64,000 nt of DNA, from contig NZ_BLJA01000001.1 in NCBI RefSeq assembly GCF_019972295.1, positions 2,236,158-2,300,157 of the forward strand. The letters are read 5' to 3'. The notes beneath the pieces are model-generated. The model did not search any database. It saw nothing but the letters and a program-made list of their open reading frames with translations, and had not been told where the DNA came from. A program made the translations under genes and the position numbers. Origin of the DNA: Geobacter sp. AOG2 (GTDB lineage Bacteria; Desulfobacterota; Desulfuromonadia; Geobacterales; Pseudopelobacteraceae). This document shows positions 1 to 9,200 of the stretch, in pieces. Positions within the stretch are counted from its first letter, which is position 1, and every line of letters starts with the position of its first letter.

Positions 1-95
1 GTACAAACTATTGATAAAACAAGTGCTGAAAATAATACATTCACCGGCTGCTGTCAATCAATTCCACAAAAGAAACCAGAGATACATGCAAAGAT

Positions 96-129
96 GACAA
101 AAAACGCCCTCATGTTCAAAGAGGGCGTT
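96..129 (-). terminator. Rho-independent terminator of the receiver-protein gene
   Basis: Arms AACGCCCTC (103-111) and GAGGGCGTT (121-129) form a perfect 9-bp stem with a 9-base loop. Read on the minus strand it is followed by a run of T, about 36 bases past the stop codon of the gene at 165-584. Confidence 0.85.
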
Positions 130-164
130 CTTGTCTACAAAAAAGTGTATTCCGTTTGTCTCTG

Positions 165-584
165 TCAAACATCATCCAGCATGCCGTGTATCTTCACGAG
201 TAGTTCCTTCGGGCTGATCGGTTTGGACATGAATTCCGGGGCGTTTACACTCCCATCGCTGACCGTCTCGAGACCATTGGGGTAGCCGCTCACCAAGATA
301 GCCTTCAATCCGGGCTTAATTCTGCACATCATTTGATAGGCATAAAAGCCGTTCATCTTCGGCATGAGCACATCACTCACCAACAGATCAATCCGTGCGA
401 ATTCCTTCGTAAACAGTCCGCATGCTTCCAAACCGTCCGTAGCGGTAAGCACATTAAAACCATAATCCTCAAGGCACTCCTGCAACATCTGCCGGACCAT
501 AACCTCGTCATCAACTACCAGAATAGTTCTTTTATCCAGCAGGGTACCTTTCTCTCCATCTGTGGTCCGAAGTGACAGTGCCAT
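165..584 (-). CDS. Single-domain response regulator receiver protein
   Basis: A 139-residue protein that is almost entirely one CheY-like receiver domain. Visible are the acidic pair in ILVVDDE (D25/D26), the likely phosphoacceptor D71 in LLVSDVLMP, and the conserved lysine K121 in MSKPIS. There is no output domain, so it probably acts by protein-protein contact or as a phosphate relay. The ATG at 584 is chosen because GGAG lies about 7 bases upstream; an in-frame TTG five codons earlier is less likely. No kinase gene is adjacent. Its upstream region (600-880) holds three copies of a 19-bp palindrome, which may bear on its regulation. Confidence 0.85.
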   Translation of the reverse strand: MALSLRTTDGEKGTLLDKRTILVVDDEVMVRQMLQECLEDYGFNVLTATDGLEACGLFTKEFARIDLLVSDVLMPKMNGFYAYQMMCRIKPGLKAILVSGYPNGLETVSDGSVNAPEFMSKPISPKELLVKIHGMLDDV

Positions 585-736
585 TACTTTCTCCGTCAAG
601 CGAGGATGGGATGCTGCTTAACCACTTAGCATACCTATCAACTCCCGTGCCATCCCGCAAAAGACACATAGTATCAGGTCATTATGTATCAGCAGATATT
701 TGTGGCACGGCTCGGGCCGCTGTTAGACTATTAAAA

Positions 737-877
737 ATGGTAATTTTTTTAACATTTTCAGAATTATGAAATCATTACAGATAGATGTAAAATGTTAACA
801 TTTTTAACACAATCAGTAATTACCTTTAAATATCAACAGATTATCAGATCAATTAAAAGTGTAATTATTTTTAACAC
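737..877. promoter_or_regulatory. Cluster of three 19-bp palindromic sites (cluster A)
   Basis: Three imperfect versions of GTGTTAA-N5-TTAACAC lie at 737-755 (ATGGTAATTTTTTTAACAT), 792-810 (ATGTTAACATTTTTAACAC) and 859-877 (GTGTAATTATTTTTAACAC). Centres are 55 and 67 bases apart. The same 19-base design recurs three times at 56901-57064. The layout suggests binding sites for a dimeric protein. It resembles but does not match a Rex box, which has a 4-base spacer. The regulator is unknown. The nearest promoter would be that of the receiver gene at 165-584. Confidence 0.6.
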
Positions 878-892
878 TCTCTTCAAATGCCA

Positions 893-930
893 TAAAAAAA
901 CCGGAAAGTATGACACCTCCCGGTTCAAAA
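893..930 (-). terminator. Terminator after the amino acid ABC transporter operon
   Basis: On the minus strand AACCGGGA (918-925) pairs with TTTCCGGTT (899-907), followed by a run of seven T. It lies about 45 bases beyond the ATPase stop codon at 971. Confidence 0.8.
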
Positions 931-970
931 AAATCTGATATATCCGGCCACAACCGGTGACCATTATCTC

Positions 971-1747
971 TTACAGAAGCCTGTTGAGAAAACTGCGGAT
1001 GCGTTCGTTCTCCTGACCAACGCTGAAAAACTCCTGGGGGTTACCCTGCGCCAGAAAACGGCCCGATTCCATAAAAATGACCCGGTCGGCCAATTCCCGG
1101 GCAAACCCCATGTGGTGGGTAACGATGATCATGGTCATACCTTCGTCGGCCAAGGTATGGATGGTGTCGAAAACCTCCCCCACCAGTTCCGGGTCCAGAG
1201 CCGAGGTCGGCTCGTCGAACAGCATCAACTTGGGACGCATGGCCAAGGCACGGGCAATGGCCACACGCTGCTTCTGGCCCCCGGACAGAGTTGCGGGGAA
1301 CACGTCCTGCTTATCGGACAACCCCACCTTGGTTAGCATGTCGAGAGCTACCTGGCGGGCCTCCGTGAACGGCATCTTGCGGACGGTCAGCGGTCCCTCC
1401 ATGACATTACCCACGACGGTCATGTGAGGAAACAAGTAAAAATGCTGAAACACCATGCCAATCTCGGTCCGCAGAGCGCACACCGCCTGAGGGCGTTCCA
1501 GATGGCGGCGCCCATGGTGGGTGATGTACCCCACCTCACGTCCCTGGAAGCGAATAACCCCCTCATCGATCTCTTCCAGCAGGTTGATGGAACGCAACAG
1601 CGTGGACTTGCCAGACCCCGACGGCCCGATGATGACCAACTTCTCACCTGGAAAAACATCCAGATCGACCCGGTCTACCGCCGTCAGGTTTTTGAAACGC
1701 TTGGTTATTCCCGTAAGTCTGATCAACGGCTCCCTAACGGTGTTCAT
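971..1747 (-). CDS. Polar amino acid ABC transporter, ATP-binding protein
   Basis: A 258-residue ABC ATPase of the GlnQ/HisP type that powers amino acid import at the inner membrane. It shows Walker A GPSGSGKST (about residue 41), the signature LSGGQKQR, Walker B LMLFDEPTSALD and the switch histidine in VTHHM. The ATG at 1747 is preferred because it gives the usual family length and overlaps the end of the permease gene by 14 bases, which indicates translational coupling. It is the last gene of a binding protein-permease-ATPase operon closed by the hairpin at 893-930. The substrate cannot be read from the ATPase. Confidence 0.93.
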   Translation of the reverse strand: MNTVREPLIRLTGITKRFKNLTAVDRVDLDVFPGEKLVIIGPSGSGKSTLLRSINLLEEIDEGVIRFQGREVGYITHHGRRHLERPQAVCALRTEIGMVFQHFYLFPHMTVVGNVMEGPLTVRKMPFTEARQVALDMLTKVGLSDKQDVFPATLSGGQKQRVAIARALAMRPKLMLFDEPTSALDPELVGEVFDTIHTLADEGMTMIIVTHHMGFARELADRVIFMESGRFLAQGNPQEFFSVGQENERIRSFLNRLL

Positions 1748-2750
1748 AGATCCCCGCCCGGTATTCGATTTTTTCAAAGATAAATGTAAAGATGCTGGTC
1801 AGAAGGAGATAAATGGCCGCAGCCAGAGCTAGGGCAGTGATATTGAAATAGGTATTGAAAAGCTGGTCGGCCGAACGCATCAGCTCCACCATGGCGATGG
1901 TCGAAACCAGGGCCGTATCCTTTATGAGGGCGATGAACTCGTTGCCGACGGGAGGCATCAACCGCTTGTAGGTCTGAGGTATGATGACGCGCCTCATTGC
2001 TTGGCCATAAGTCATACCGATGGCCTTGGCCGCCTCCATCTGGCCGTGGTCGATACTCTGAATTGCGCCACGGATTATCTCTCCCAGGTAGGCCGAGTAG
2101 TTAAGGCCGAGGCCGATCACGGCAGCGGTTAGAGGAGGAAGGGTCACGCCGAAGGCCGGCAGGCCGTAATAAATGAAGAACAATTGGAGCAGGAGCGGCG
2201 TGCCGCGGAAGAACCAGATCACGAACCAGCACAAGGCGGACAGGGGCCGAAAGGTGCTGATGCGTCCCAGAGCGATCAGGAGTCCGCCCAAGGGCGAGAC
2301 CAGCATGGTGCAGAGCACCAGAAGCAAGGTCATGGTCGCGCCCTTGAGCAGTGCGGGCAGGAATTTGCGGCAATCTTCCAGGACTGAAAGCCAGCGAGGC
2401 TGCTGTTGCTTCCCGATGGCGGCAACCATGTTTTTCGCCTCGCTGTTGTCGGGGTACAGCGCCAAGACCTCCCGGCTGGCAGCCAGAGCCTTATCGGCCT
2501 CGTTCGAGGAGGCATAAATCCTGGCCATCTGCATGCGGCTGGCCACAAAGGCGCCGGCATCAGCCCCCTTGGCCGGAGCCGGGATCTGCCTGAGAAGTTC
2601 GATGGCTCCCGGCAGATCGCCCTGGGCCATCAACTCACCCGCCTGGCGGGAAAGGGTGTCGTTATCCAGCGCCAGGCAAGGACCGGCCAGGACCCACAAA
2701 AAAAGCAGGGCCGCAGCGGCCCTGCCGAAATGTATGTTGAAACGCGTCAT
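1734..2750 (-). CDS. Amino acid ABC transporter permease with N-terminal TPR-like extension
   Basis: Of 338 residues, roughly 120-338 form a HisM/GlnP-type permease with several membrane helices and the EAA loop EAAKAIGMTYGQAMRRV that docks the ATPase. The first 27 or so residues look like a signal sequence (LLFLWVLAGPCLA). Residues about 30-115 look like tetratricopeptide helices (GDLPGAIELLRQIP; ADKALAASREVLALYPDN). Permeases of this family usually run 215-240 residues, so the extension is an extra domain predicted to face the periplasm. It lies 5 bases downstream of the binding-protein gene. The TPR part may contact the binding protein; that is inference. Confidence 0.9.
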   Translation of the reverse strand: MTRFNIHFGRAAAALLFLWVLAGPCLALDNDTLSRQAGELMAQGDLPGAIELLRQIPAPAKGADAGAFVASRMQMARIYASSNEADKALAASREVLALYPDNSEAKNMVAAIGKQQQPRWLSVLEDCRKFLPALLKGATMTLLLVLCTMLVSPLGGLLIALGRISTFRPLSALCWFVIWFFRGTPLLLQLFFIYYGLPAFGVTLPPLTAAVIGLGLNYSAYLGEIIRGAIQSIDHGQMEAAKAIGMTYGQAMRRVIIPQTYKRLMPPVGNEFIALIKDTALVSTIAMVELMRSADQLFNTYFNITALALAAAIYLLLTSIFTFIFEKIEYRAGIYEHR

Positions 2751-2755
2751 ATACT

Positions 2756-3547
2756 TTAGAATTTCTTAGGATTAGTGATATCTTCCGCAAACCATTTCCG
2801 GGATATCTTGGCCAAAGAACCGTCCTTTACCATCTTATCCAAGGTTTGCTGTACCTTTTGCCGCAGGCTAATATCACCTTTGCGGAAGGCCACTCCAAAG
2901 GGTTCCTTGCTAATCATGCCGGGAAGTATCTTGAACTTGCCAGGGCGCTTGGCGATCATGTCGCGGCCGGTGACGTTATCCACCACCACCACGTCAATAC
3001 GACCTGCTTCCAGATCAAGCAGAGCCTTGGGATAATCTTCATATTCCTTCAGTTCCGTTGGGGCGGTGGGGAGTTTTTTGACCGCTTCCAGACCGGACGA
3101 ACCTTTCTGAGTGCCGGCCTTTACGCCCTTCAGGTCTTTCAACCCCTTGAAACGTTTATCCTTGAAATTGACTACTGCTATCTGGCCGTCCATGATGTAG
3201 GGCTTGGTGAAGGCTACTTCCTTGGCCCGTTCGGGCGTAATGGTCATGCCGTTCCAGATGCAGTCGAACTTCTTGGCGTCCAGGGAATGGATTACCCCTT
3301 CCCAGGCGGTGGGCTGCCATTCGATCTTGATGCCGAGACGCTTGCCCACCTCTTCTGCCGCGTCGATATCGAAACCGACCAGTTTGCCGTCTGCCTGGCG
3401 ATACCCCATGGGAGGAAAGGCGTCATCCAGACCGATAACCAGTTTACCGCTTTTTTTGACGTGTTCCCAGGAACCGTCGCCGGCAAAGGCGTAGGCAGCC
3501 ACAAGGGATAACAAAATACAGATACATAGAACAAGCGTCTTTTTCAT
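2756..3547 (-). CDS. Amino acid ABC transporter periplasmic binding protein
   Basis: A 263-residue family 3 solute-binding protein with a signal peptide (LVLCICILLSLVAAYAFA). It has the usual opening KLVIGLDDAFPPMGY and the motif GFDIDAAEEVGKRLG, followed by WNGMTITPERAKEVAFTKPY and the VVVDNV hinge region. It captures a polar amino acid for the permease and ATPase encoded just downstream. The ATG at 3547 is supported by GAGGAG 6 bases upstream and by the signal peptide that starts there. Glutamine, arginine or another polar amino acid are all possible substrates. Confidence 0.92.
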   Translation of the reverse strand: MKKTLVLCICILLSLVAAYAFAGDGSWEHVKKSGKLVIGLDDAFPPMGYRQADGKLVGFDIDAAEEVGKRLGIKIEWQPTAWEGVIHSLDAKKFDCIWNGMTITPERAKEVAFTKPYIMDGQIAVVNFKDKRFKGLKDLKGVKAGTQKGSSGLEAVKKLPTAPTELKEYEDYPKALLDLEAGRIDVVVVDNVTGRDMIAKRPGKFKILPGMISKEPFGVAFRKGDISLRQKVQQTLDKMVKDGSLAKISRKWFAEDITNPKKF

Positions 3548-3612
3548 GTTTATCTCCTCAAACAAGAATTTGACAAAGCGGGGCGGAATTATCACAGAAA
3601 TGGTTGGACCAG

Positions 3613-4938
3613 TCAAGGCAAGATATAATTTTCCAAATGTTCTTCCACCAATGTTTCCGTTCTCCGCCCTAGGACCCGACCCTCCTGGATGCATTCTACC
3701 CGAACGACAACCTCCCGGTTGACCATATCTTGGGGTGCAGGGTATTCCACCTGGATGTAGTTCCGACTCAACCCCCTGATGAGACCCGTCTCCGCATGCC
3801 ACGTTTGCCCAAGAACCGGCAACGTGCGTTCATTAAAGCGTTGCAGGAATGTGTTCTTTTTCACGTTGGCGGCCTCCCGTAGCCATTCTCCCCGTTCCCT
3901 GATGATATTGACGGCCACCTGACCGGGCATCCCGGCCGCCCTGGTACCACTCCTCCGGGAAAATGGAAACACGTGCAAATCGGAGAACGAGGTCTCCTCC
4001 ACCAACAACAGGGTTTCACGAAACTCCTCATCTGTTTCGCCGGGAAAGCCGGCAATGACATCAGCGCCGATAAAGGCGTCCGGCAGCGCGGCCGTGATCC
4101 TCGCCACCAAGTCCCGGAAGAACCGGGCCGTATAGTGTCGCCCCATACGGTGCAGCACTGCATCACTACCGCTCTGCAAAGGAAGGTGTAAATGGGGGCA
4201 GACGGCATCTGAGGCCGCCATAAACCCGAGCAGTTCGTCGCTTAGTTCGTTAGGCTCCACCGAACCGATCCGAAGTCGTGGTACGAGCCGTTCATCTGCA
4301 ATACGACGCACCAAGCCGGCCAACGACAGCCGGGGAGTCAGGTCAAGCCCATAGGCCCCCAGGTGAATACCGGTCAGCACCACCTCCCGGAAGCCGTTGT
4401 CGGCCAGATCCCGCACTCCCTTCAGCACGTCATCCAGTGGCACGCTACGGCTTCTGCCCCGGGCATAGGGGACGATGCAGTAAGCGCAGAAGGAGTTACA
4501 GCCGTTCTGAGCCTGGAGAAAGGCACGGGTATGCTCGGCAAAACTCGTAAGCTCCAGCGGTCCGGCCGTCTGTTCGTCGCCAATGTCCGAGACGCGACTT
4601 TCACCTGACTCCACCAGGTCGGCGATCTCCCGCTTTTCCCGATTACCCAGTACGCTGTCCACTTCGGGCATGCGTTCCAACTCGCCCGGCGTCACTTGGG
4701 CGTAACAACCGGTGGCAACCACCCGGGCCAGAGGATTCAGGCGACGGGCGCGACGGATCAGGCGGCGGGTCTCGGCGTCAGTGCGGGCCGTGACCGTGCA
4801 GGAGTTGACCACGTATATGTCAGCCGGCTCGGTGAAGGCGACTATGCGATAACCGGCCCTTTGGAACTGCTCGGACATGGCAGCGGATTCGAACTGATTA
4901 GTTTTACACCCCAGGGTTGCTATGGCGACACGTTTCAT
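3613..4938 (-). CDS. mtaB: tRNA (N6-threonylcarbamoyladenosine-A37) methylthiotransferase
   Basis: A 441-residue MtaB/MiaB-family enzyme that adds a methylthio group to t6A37 of tRNAs reading ANN codons. The N-terminal domain has the three cluster cysteines in LGCKTNQ, NSCTV and TGCYAQ. The radical-SAM core has CNSFCAYC (CxxxCxxC), and a TRAM-like tail closes the protein. LGCKTNQ and the overall arrangement favour MtaB over MiaB or RimO. The ATG at 4938 overlaps the upstream MATE stop codon (ATGA). The reading frame stays open far upstream, antisense to nothing but out of frame with the MATE gene, and that part is not coding. Confidence 0.92.
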   Translation of the reverse strand: MKRVAIATLGCKTNQFESAAMSEQFQRAGYRIVAFTEPADIYVVNSCTVTARTDAETRRLIRRARRLNPLARVVATGCYAQVTPGELERMPEVDSVLGNREKREIADLVESGESRVSDIGDEQTAGPLELTSFAEHTRAFLQAQNGCNSFCAYCIVPYARGRSRSVPLDDVLKGVRDLADNGFREVVLTGIHLGAYGLDLTPRLSLAGLVRRIADERLVPRLRIGSVEPNELSDELLGFMAASDAVCPHLHLPLQSGSDAVLHRMGRHYTARFFRDLVARITAALPDAFIGADVIAGFPGETDEEFRETLLLVEETSFSDLHVFPFSRRSGTRAAGMPGQVAVNIIRERGEWLREAANVKKNTFLQRFNERTLPVLGQTWHAETGLIRGLSRNYIQVEYPAPQDMVNREVVVRVECIQEGRVLGRRTETLVEEHLENYILP

Positions 4939-6290
4939 ATGGTTGGTACGTCCTTTTCCAATGCCTTCAAAATCCGGGTGACATAGACGACCACGATGCA
5001 GGCCGCCGACCAAGTCACCATGAAGATGCCCCACCAAATTCCCATGATGCCCCATCCCAGGATGGTTGTCAAAAACTGGAATACCAGAAAGGGAGCAGCA
5101 ATCTGCCGGTACAGCCCGATCCAGAGCGCAAAAGCCGGACGCTTGACACCCTGCATGGCCGAGATGCAGATGTAGAGCAGCACATAAGCCGGAAAAACAA
5201 AGGCTTCGATGCGCAAAAAGCGTACCCCGACAGCCACAACCGCTCCATCTTCGGTAAAAAAGCCCATCAATTGTCTGGTGAACGCCAAGGCCGCCACGGT
5301 GCCAGCGATGGCCAACATAAAGCCGTAACGCAGGGAGATTGTCAGTGCCCGACGAATCCGGTCGATGCGTTTTGCTCCGAAGTTCTGAGCACTCAGCGCC
5401 AGGGTGGAGATATTGAGTCCCATCACCGGCAACAGAGCGATCTGCTCGATACGGGTGGCAATGCCGTAGGCCGCCACCGCCTCCTGGCCAAATTTTGCCA
5501 CAAACCAGGTGATGATGAAGACCCCCAGGGTGACGGTCATCATGTTCATGGCCGCTGGATATCCCTGTCGGAAAAGTTCCCGGTAGTAACGCCAATGAGG
5601 GCGCAACTCTCCCAGGCGGAAATGCTCTACAACACCGGAACGTGCAAGACTTCTGAAGAGGTAGAAGTTGCCCAGGCACTGGATCGCGACCGTGGCCAGC
5701 GCCACGCCGGGCAGGCCGAAGGCAGGCACGCCCAGACCACCATACATGAACCAGGGGTCAAGAGCCAGATTGAGGAAAAAACTGGTGATCAAAAAGTTGC
5801 GGTAGGTGGTGGTATCGCCGTGGGAGTTGAGAATTGCGTTCATGACGAAATTAAGCAGAAAAAAGGTTGCCCCGGCGAAGATCACATTCATGTAGCCTAG
5901 CGCCAGAGAAAGGTACTCCCCCTGCGCGCCCATGAAACGAAAGATAGTCGGAGAACATGCCCAGCCCATTATGGTAAGGGCCACTGCGTGTAAAATGCCA
6001 AAAGAGAGTGCCTGGAGCACATAACAGCGGGCTTCGCCCTCCTCTCCCCTGCCCACGGCGTTACCAATCAGGGCCGTGGCGCCACTGGAGACGCCGGTGC
6101 CGACGGCCAACAGAATAAAGAACACAGGAAAGGAAAGCGACATGGCCGCTAAGGCGGTGGTGGAGAGTCGTCCACCGTACCATGTGTCCACCACGTTAAA
6201 CATGGTGTTGAAAAAAAAACCGGTCCCGGCTGGGATGGCCAAGCGGCGGATCAGCGCCGGTATGGGAGCGGTGGTCAGATCGTTATTCAT
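4935..6290 (-). CDS. MATE family multidrug/cation antiporter
   Basis: A 451-residue inner-membrane protein with about 12 hydrophobic helices. The N-terminal half includes FFFNTMFNVVDTWYGGRLST and SGATALIGNAVGRGEEGEA, and the second half repeats the pattern with NFGAKRIDRIRRAL, both typical of MATE exporters. These use Na+ or H+ gradients to expel cationic drugs or metabolites. The stop codon overlaps mtaB by 4 bases and the start lies 3 bases from the DUF748 gene, so the three are probably co-transcribed. The substrate is unknown. Confidence 0.9.
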   Translation of the reverse strand: MNNDLTTAPIPALIRRLAIPAGTGFFFNTMFNVVDTWYGGRLSTTALAAMSLSFPVFFILLAVGTGVSSGATALIGNAVGRGEEGEARCYVLQALSFGILHAVALTIMGWACSPTIFRFMGAQGEYLSLALGYMNVIFAGATFFLLNFVMNAILNSHGDTTTYRNFLITSFFLNLALDPWFMYGGLGVPAFGLPGVALATVAIQCLGNFYLFRSLARSGVVEHFRLGELRPHWRYYRELFRQGYPAAMNMMTVTLGVFIITWFVAKFGQEAVAAYGIATRIEQIALLPVMGLNISTLALSAQNFGAKRIDRIRRALTISLRYGFMLAIAGTVAALAFTRQLMGFFTEDGAVVAVGVRFLRIEAFVFPAYVLLYICISAMQGVKRPAFALWIGLYRQIAAPFLVFQFLTTILGWGIMGIWWGIFMVTWSAACIVVVYVTRILKALEKDVPTI

Positions 6291-6293
6291 AAA

Positions 6294-9200
6294 TTACTGG
6301 ACAATCGCATTCAACTCCACCCTGCTTCGTGACGTCGTATCCTTTTCCGGCGCCTTGAAAACGTCGTCGATCTTCTGGAATACTCGTTCAGGAGGTATGC
6401 CCCCCTTCCTGACCAGATCATTCATCACCGCCACCACCCGCTCATGGGCAAGGGTTTTCAGTTCCGGCTCCCCGATCACGGTGTTGGCAATGATCAGCTT
6501 CTTCATCTCATCAGGCGGCAGATCCTTGACCAAGCCCAAGATATTACGTGGCTTGGGGAATTTTTCCTTCTTGTAGACCGCAGCCAGGTATTTCGGATAT
6601 TCTGCCGGTAGAACCTGAATACTTTCCGCTTTTTCCCCCTCCTTCAACACACCCTGCTTGCTCAACGCCAGAAACTTTTCGTTCTTCATCTTGCGGTCGA
6701 GCAGTTCTCGACGATACGCCTCAGTGTCCTTCTCCCGATCCACATATCCCTTCAACTCCACCTTCAGAGCCGGCCGTTCCAACAGCGCCTTAGAGAGGGC
6801 ACTCAATTTCTGTTCTTCCTGGGCAGGAATGGTGCTGGTACCGGGGTTAAATTGAATGGCGCTCAAATCCTGGCCTCCACCGAACATGGAGGAAAGCAGC
6901 GAGAAGGGGGACGTCACCGCCTTGACCATCAGGTTTCTGATGACCTGGAATACCAGTTTCCAAACACTGAATTTGGGGTCGTCGGTGCGGCCGGTGACCG
7001 GCACGTCCAGGTGTATCTCACCCTTACGGTCCTTGAGCAGCGCCAAACCCAGCTTTACCGGCAGTTTGGTGGCCTTGTCACTCGCAACCTTATCGCCAAA
7101 GGTGAACTGATCGATGAAGATGTTGTTAGAGGCTTCGAGCTGTTTCTTGTCGATGTGGTATTTCAGGTCCAGGAAAAGCTTGCCCTTTTCCACCGAGTAG
7201 CCCAGATAGGTGCCCGAATAGGGGGTAACCGGCGAGAGTTCGATATCGCGAAAAGAGACCTTCAGGTCCACAAACAGGTCGTCCCGTAGCGGGTTGATCT
7301 GGCCGGTGATCTGGAGCGGCGAGTGGTTTTCCAAGTTGCCGCGCAGATCCACGTCGGCAAACTTGGACTCCTCGGAACTGAGGCCGCTAACCCGCCCCCC
7401 CAGGTTGTAAAAGGTGGTGGTAAAATGTTGCGGTAGATGATTATCGCTAAAGGACAGGGTACCGTCCTGGATCGTTATACTGCCAATCTGGATCTGTTTT
7501 TTGGCAGGAGGCGTCTGCTGTGGAGTGCTTGCGACCGGAGACACAGGCGGAGAATTGGTGGATATCGAACCTGAGGCAGCAGGTTCCTGCTTGGGCTTCT
7601 CCATCAGGTTCTGTAGGTTCAGGGTGCCGTCCTTGCGCACGATGATCCGGGAGTAGACGCCATTGAGGGCGATCTGGCGCAGGGACAGGCTGAACGGTTC
7701 GAGGTTGCCCCGAATATCGTCTAGTTGCAGGCTCTCCCATTTGAGCAGGTCTTCCTCGGCCACAGTATCTATGGCGTGGAAGCCCCTGATGCCGGCACTC
7801 CCCCTGAACGTACCGGTCGGCTTGCCGCCCTTGAGGGCGATGTCCACATTCATACTGGTGTCAGCGGTGCCGCCCAGGATGAAAACATTTATATTGGAGG
7901 GGAAATAGGCCTCAAAATCGCGTAGAGGCAACTGCCCCACGCTGACGCTCCCCTTGTAGCGGAAAGGAAACGGGGTAATCATGCCATTGGCCTTGAGCGG
8001 GGTGGCTCTGTTAAGGGTCGAGGAGAAACGTAGCGCTGCCGGCGTGAATTTGGGGCCGTTCAGGTTTGCCAGACTCATGCTGGTGTTGCGAAGCGTGAAG
8101 CGCGGTTTGTCCGGGATAGTTTTATCGGTGTAGGTGGTGGTAAGTCGGTCAATCCTAATCTTATTGATGCGGTAGGTGAACCCTTTTGAAAGTGACGGTC
8201 CCGTTACTGCTACTTTCTTCGCGGATGTAGCCTTCTTAGCAGGTTCCCTTTGGGACTTCCTCAACAGCGACAGGAGAGAAATAGTACCGTCCGCACCGCG
8301 GGAGAGGGAAATATTACCCTGGGCCAGCATGATGTCGTCCAGGTCAAGGCGGTTTGCCTTTTGGTGGTAAGCAGCCCCGCTCACTTCCAGACGTTTCAGG
8401 TCAAGCCCTTCCTTATCGCCGTAGCGTGTCGAGAGCCCACTGAGAGTTAGGTCCGCCCGACCCACGTCCAAGCCGTTCTCCGAGGAATAGGCCGCCTCAA
8501 CGGACAGGTCCAGACTTCCCTTGAGCGGCGCCGTCAGGTAGTGGGCCAGATAGGGCCACCCCTTTTGAAGCCTCAAGCCACTCAGATCTGCCGAAACAGT
8601 GGCCTTAAGCGGCGTAAGGCTGAAGGTACCGGCGACGTTGAAGTCGGCTTCGTTGTCCAGAAGCAGCGACATTTCGTAATCAGCCGACTTGCCAGGTTCG
8701 GTGGTGAAACCTTTCACCGTTGCATCGATCCCGGTGACGTCCCCCTTGAAACCTCCCTTGGGAAGGGCGTCGCTAACGTGGACTATACCCTCTTTAAAAT
8801 CGAATTCACCGATACGCACTAGTGGCCAAGGGTTTTTCTTTGTATCAGGCCCAGGCTGTTTGACTGCTTCCGCAACCGGCTCCTGCCCTGCCCCGGCCGG
8901 CTTCGGCAGTAATTGTTGGTACATCCACTGCCCTGCGGAGCTGCGGCCTGCGAACAGCTCAAAACCCTCAACAGTGACGGTATCCAGCAGAAAGCGCTGG
9001 GCAAATATTTCCAGATCAGATGCGCGTATCTGGAGTGATGGGAGCCTGAACAACGGCTGTCCTTCTCTCAGGTTTACGGCAATATTATCCAGTCGCACCA
9101 ACCCTTTGACAGACAGTTCCGGCTTTTTATCGGCCGATACGCGATAACTGACATCCGTGGCAATGGTCAGCTTGCCGGACGCCAGATCAGCCGGCGGCCT

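Larger units (their letters stand above)
600..970. other. Gene-free AT-rich intergenic region
   Basis: No convincing coding frame is seen on either strand. It lies upstream of the receiver gene (minus) and downstream of the ABC transporter ATPase gene (minus). It holds the three 19-bp palindromes at 737-877 and the ATPase gene terminator at 893-930. The stretch 730-890 is much richer in A+T than the flanking genes. Confidence 0.7.

Noticed and set aside
703-720. TGGCACG-N-GC sigma-54-like box on the plus strand
   Set aside because: GG and GC are correctly spaced but the -12 box is GGGCC, and no plus-strand gene follows.
4939-5679. Open reading frame continuing upstream of mtaB
   Set aside because: It overlaps the MATE gene in another frame, is rich in His, Arg and Gly, and lacks family similarity. 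mtaB has a clear start overlapping the MATE stop.
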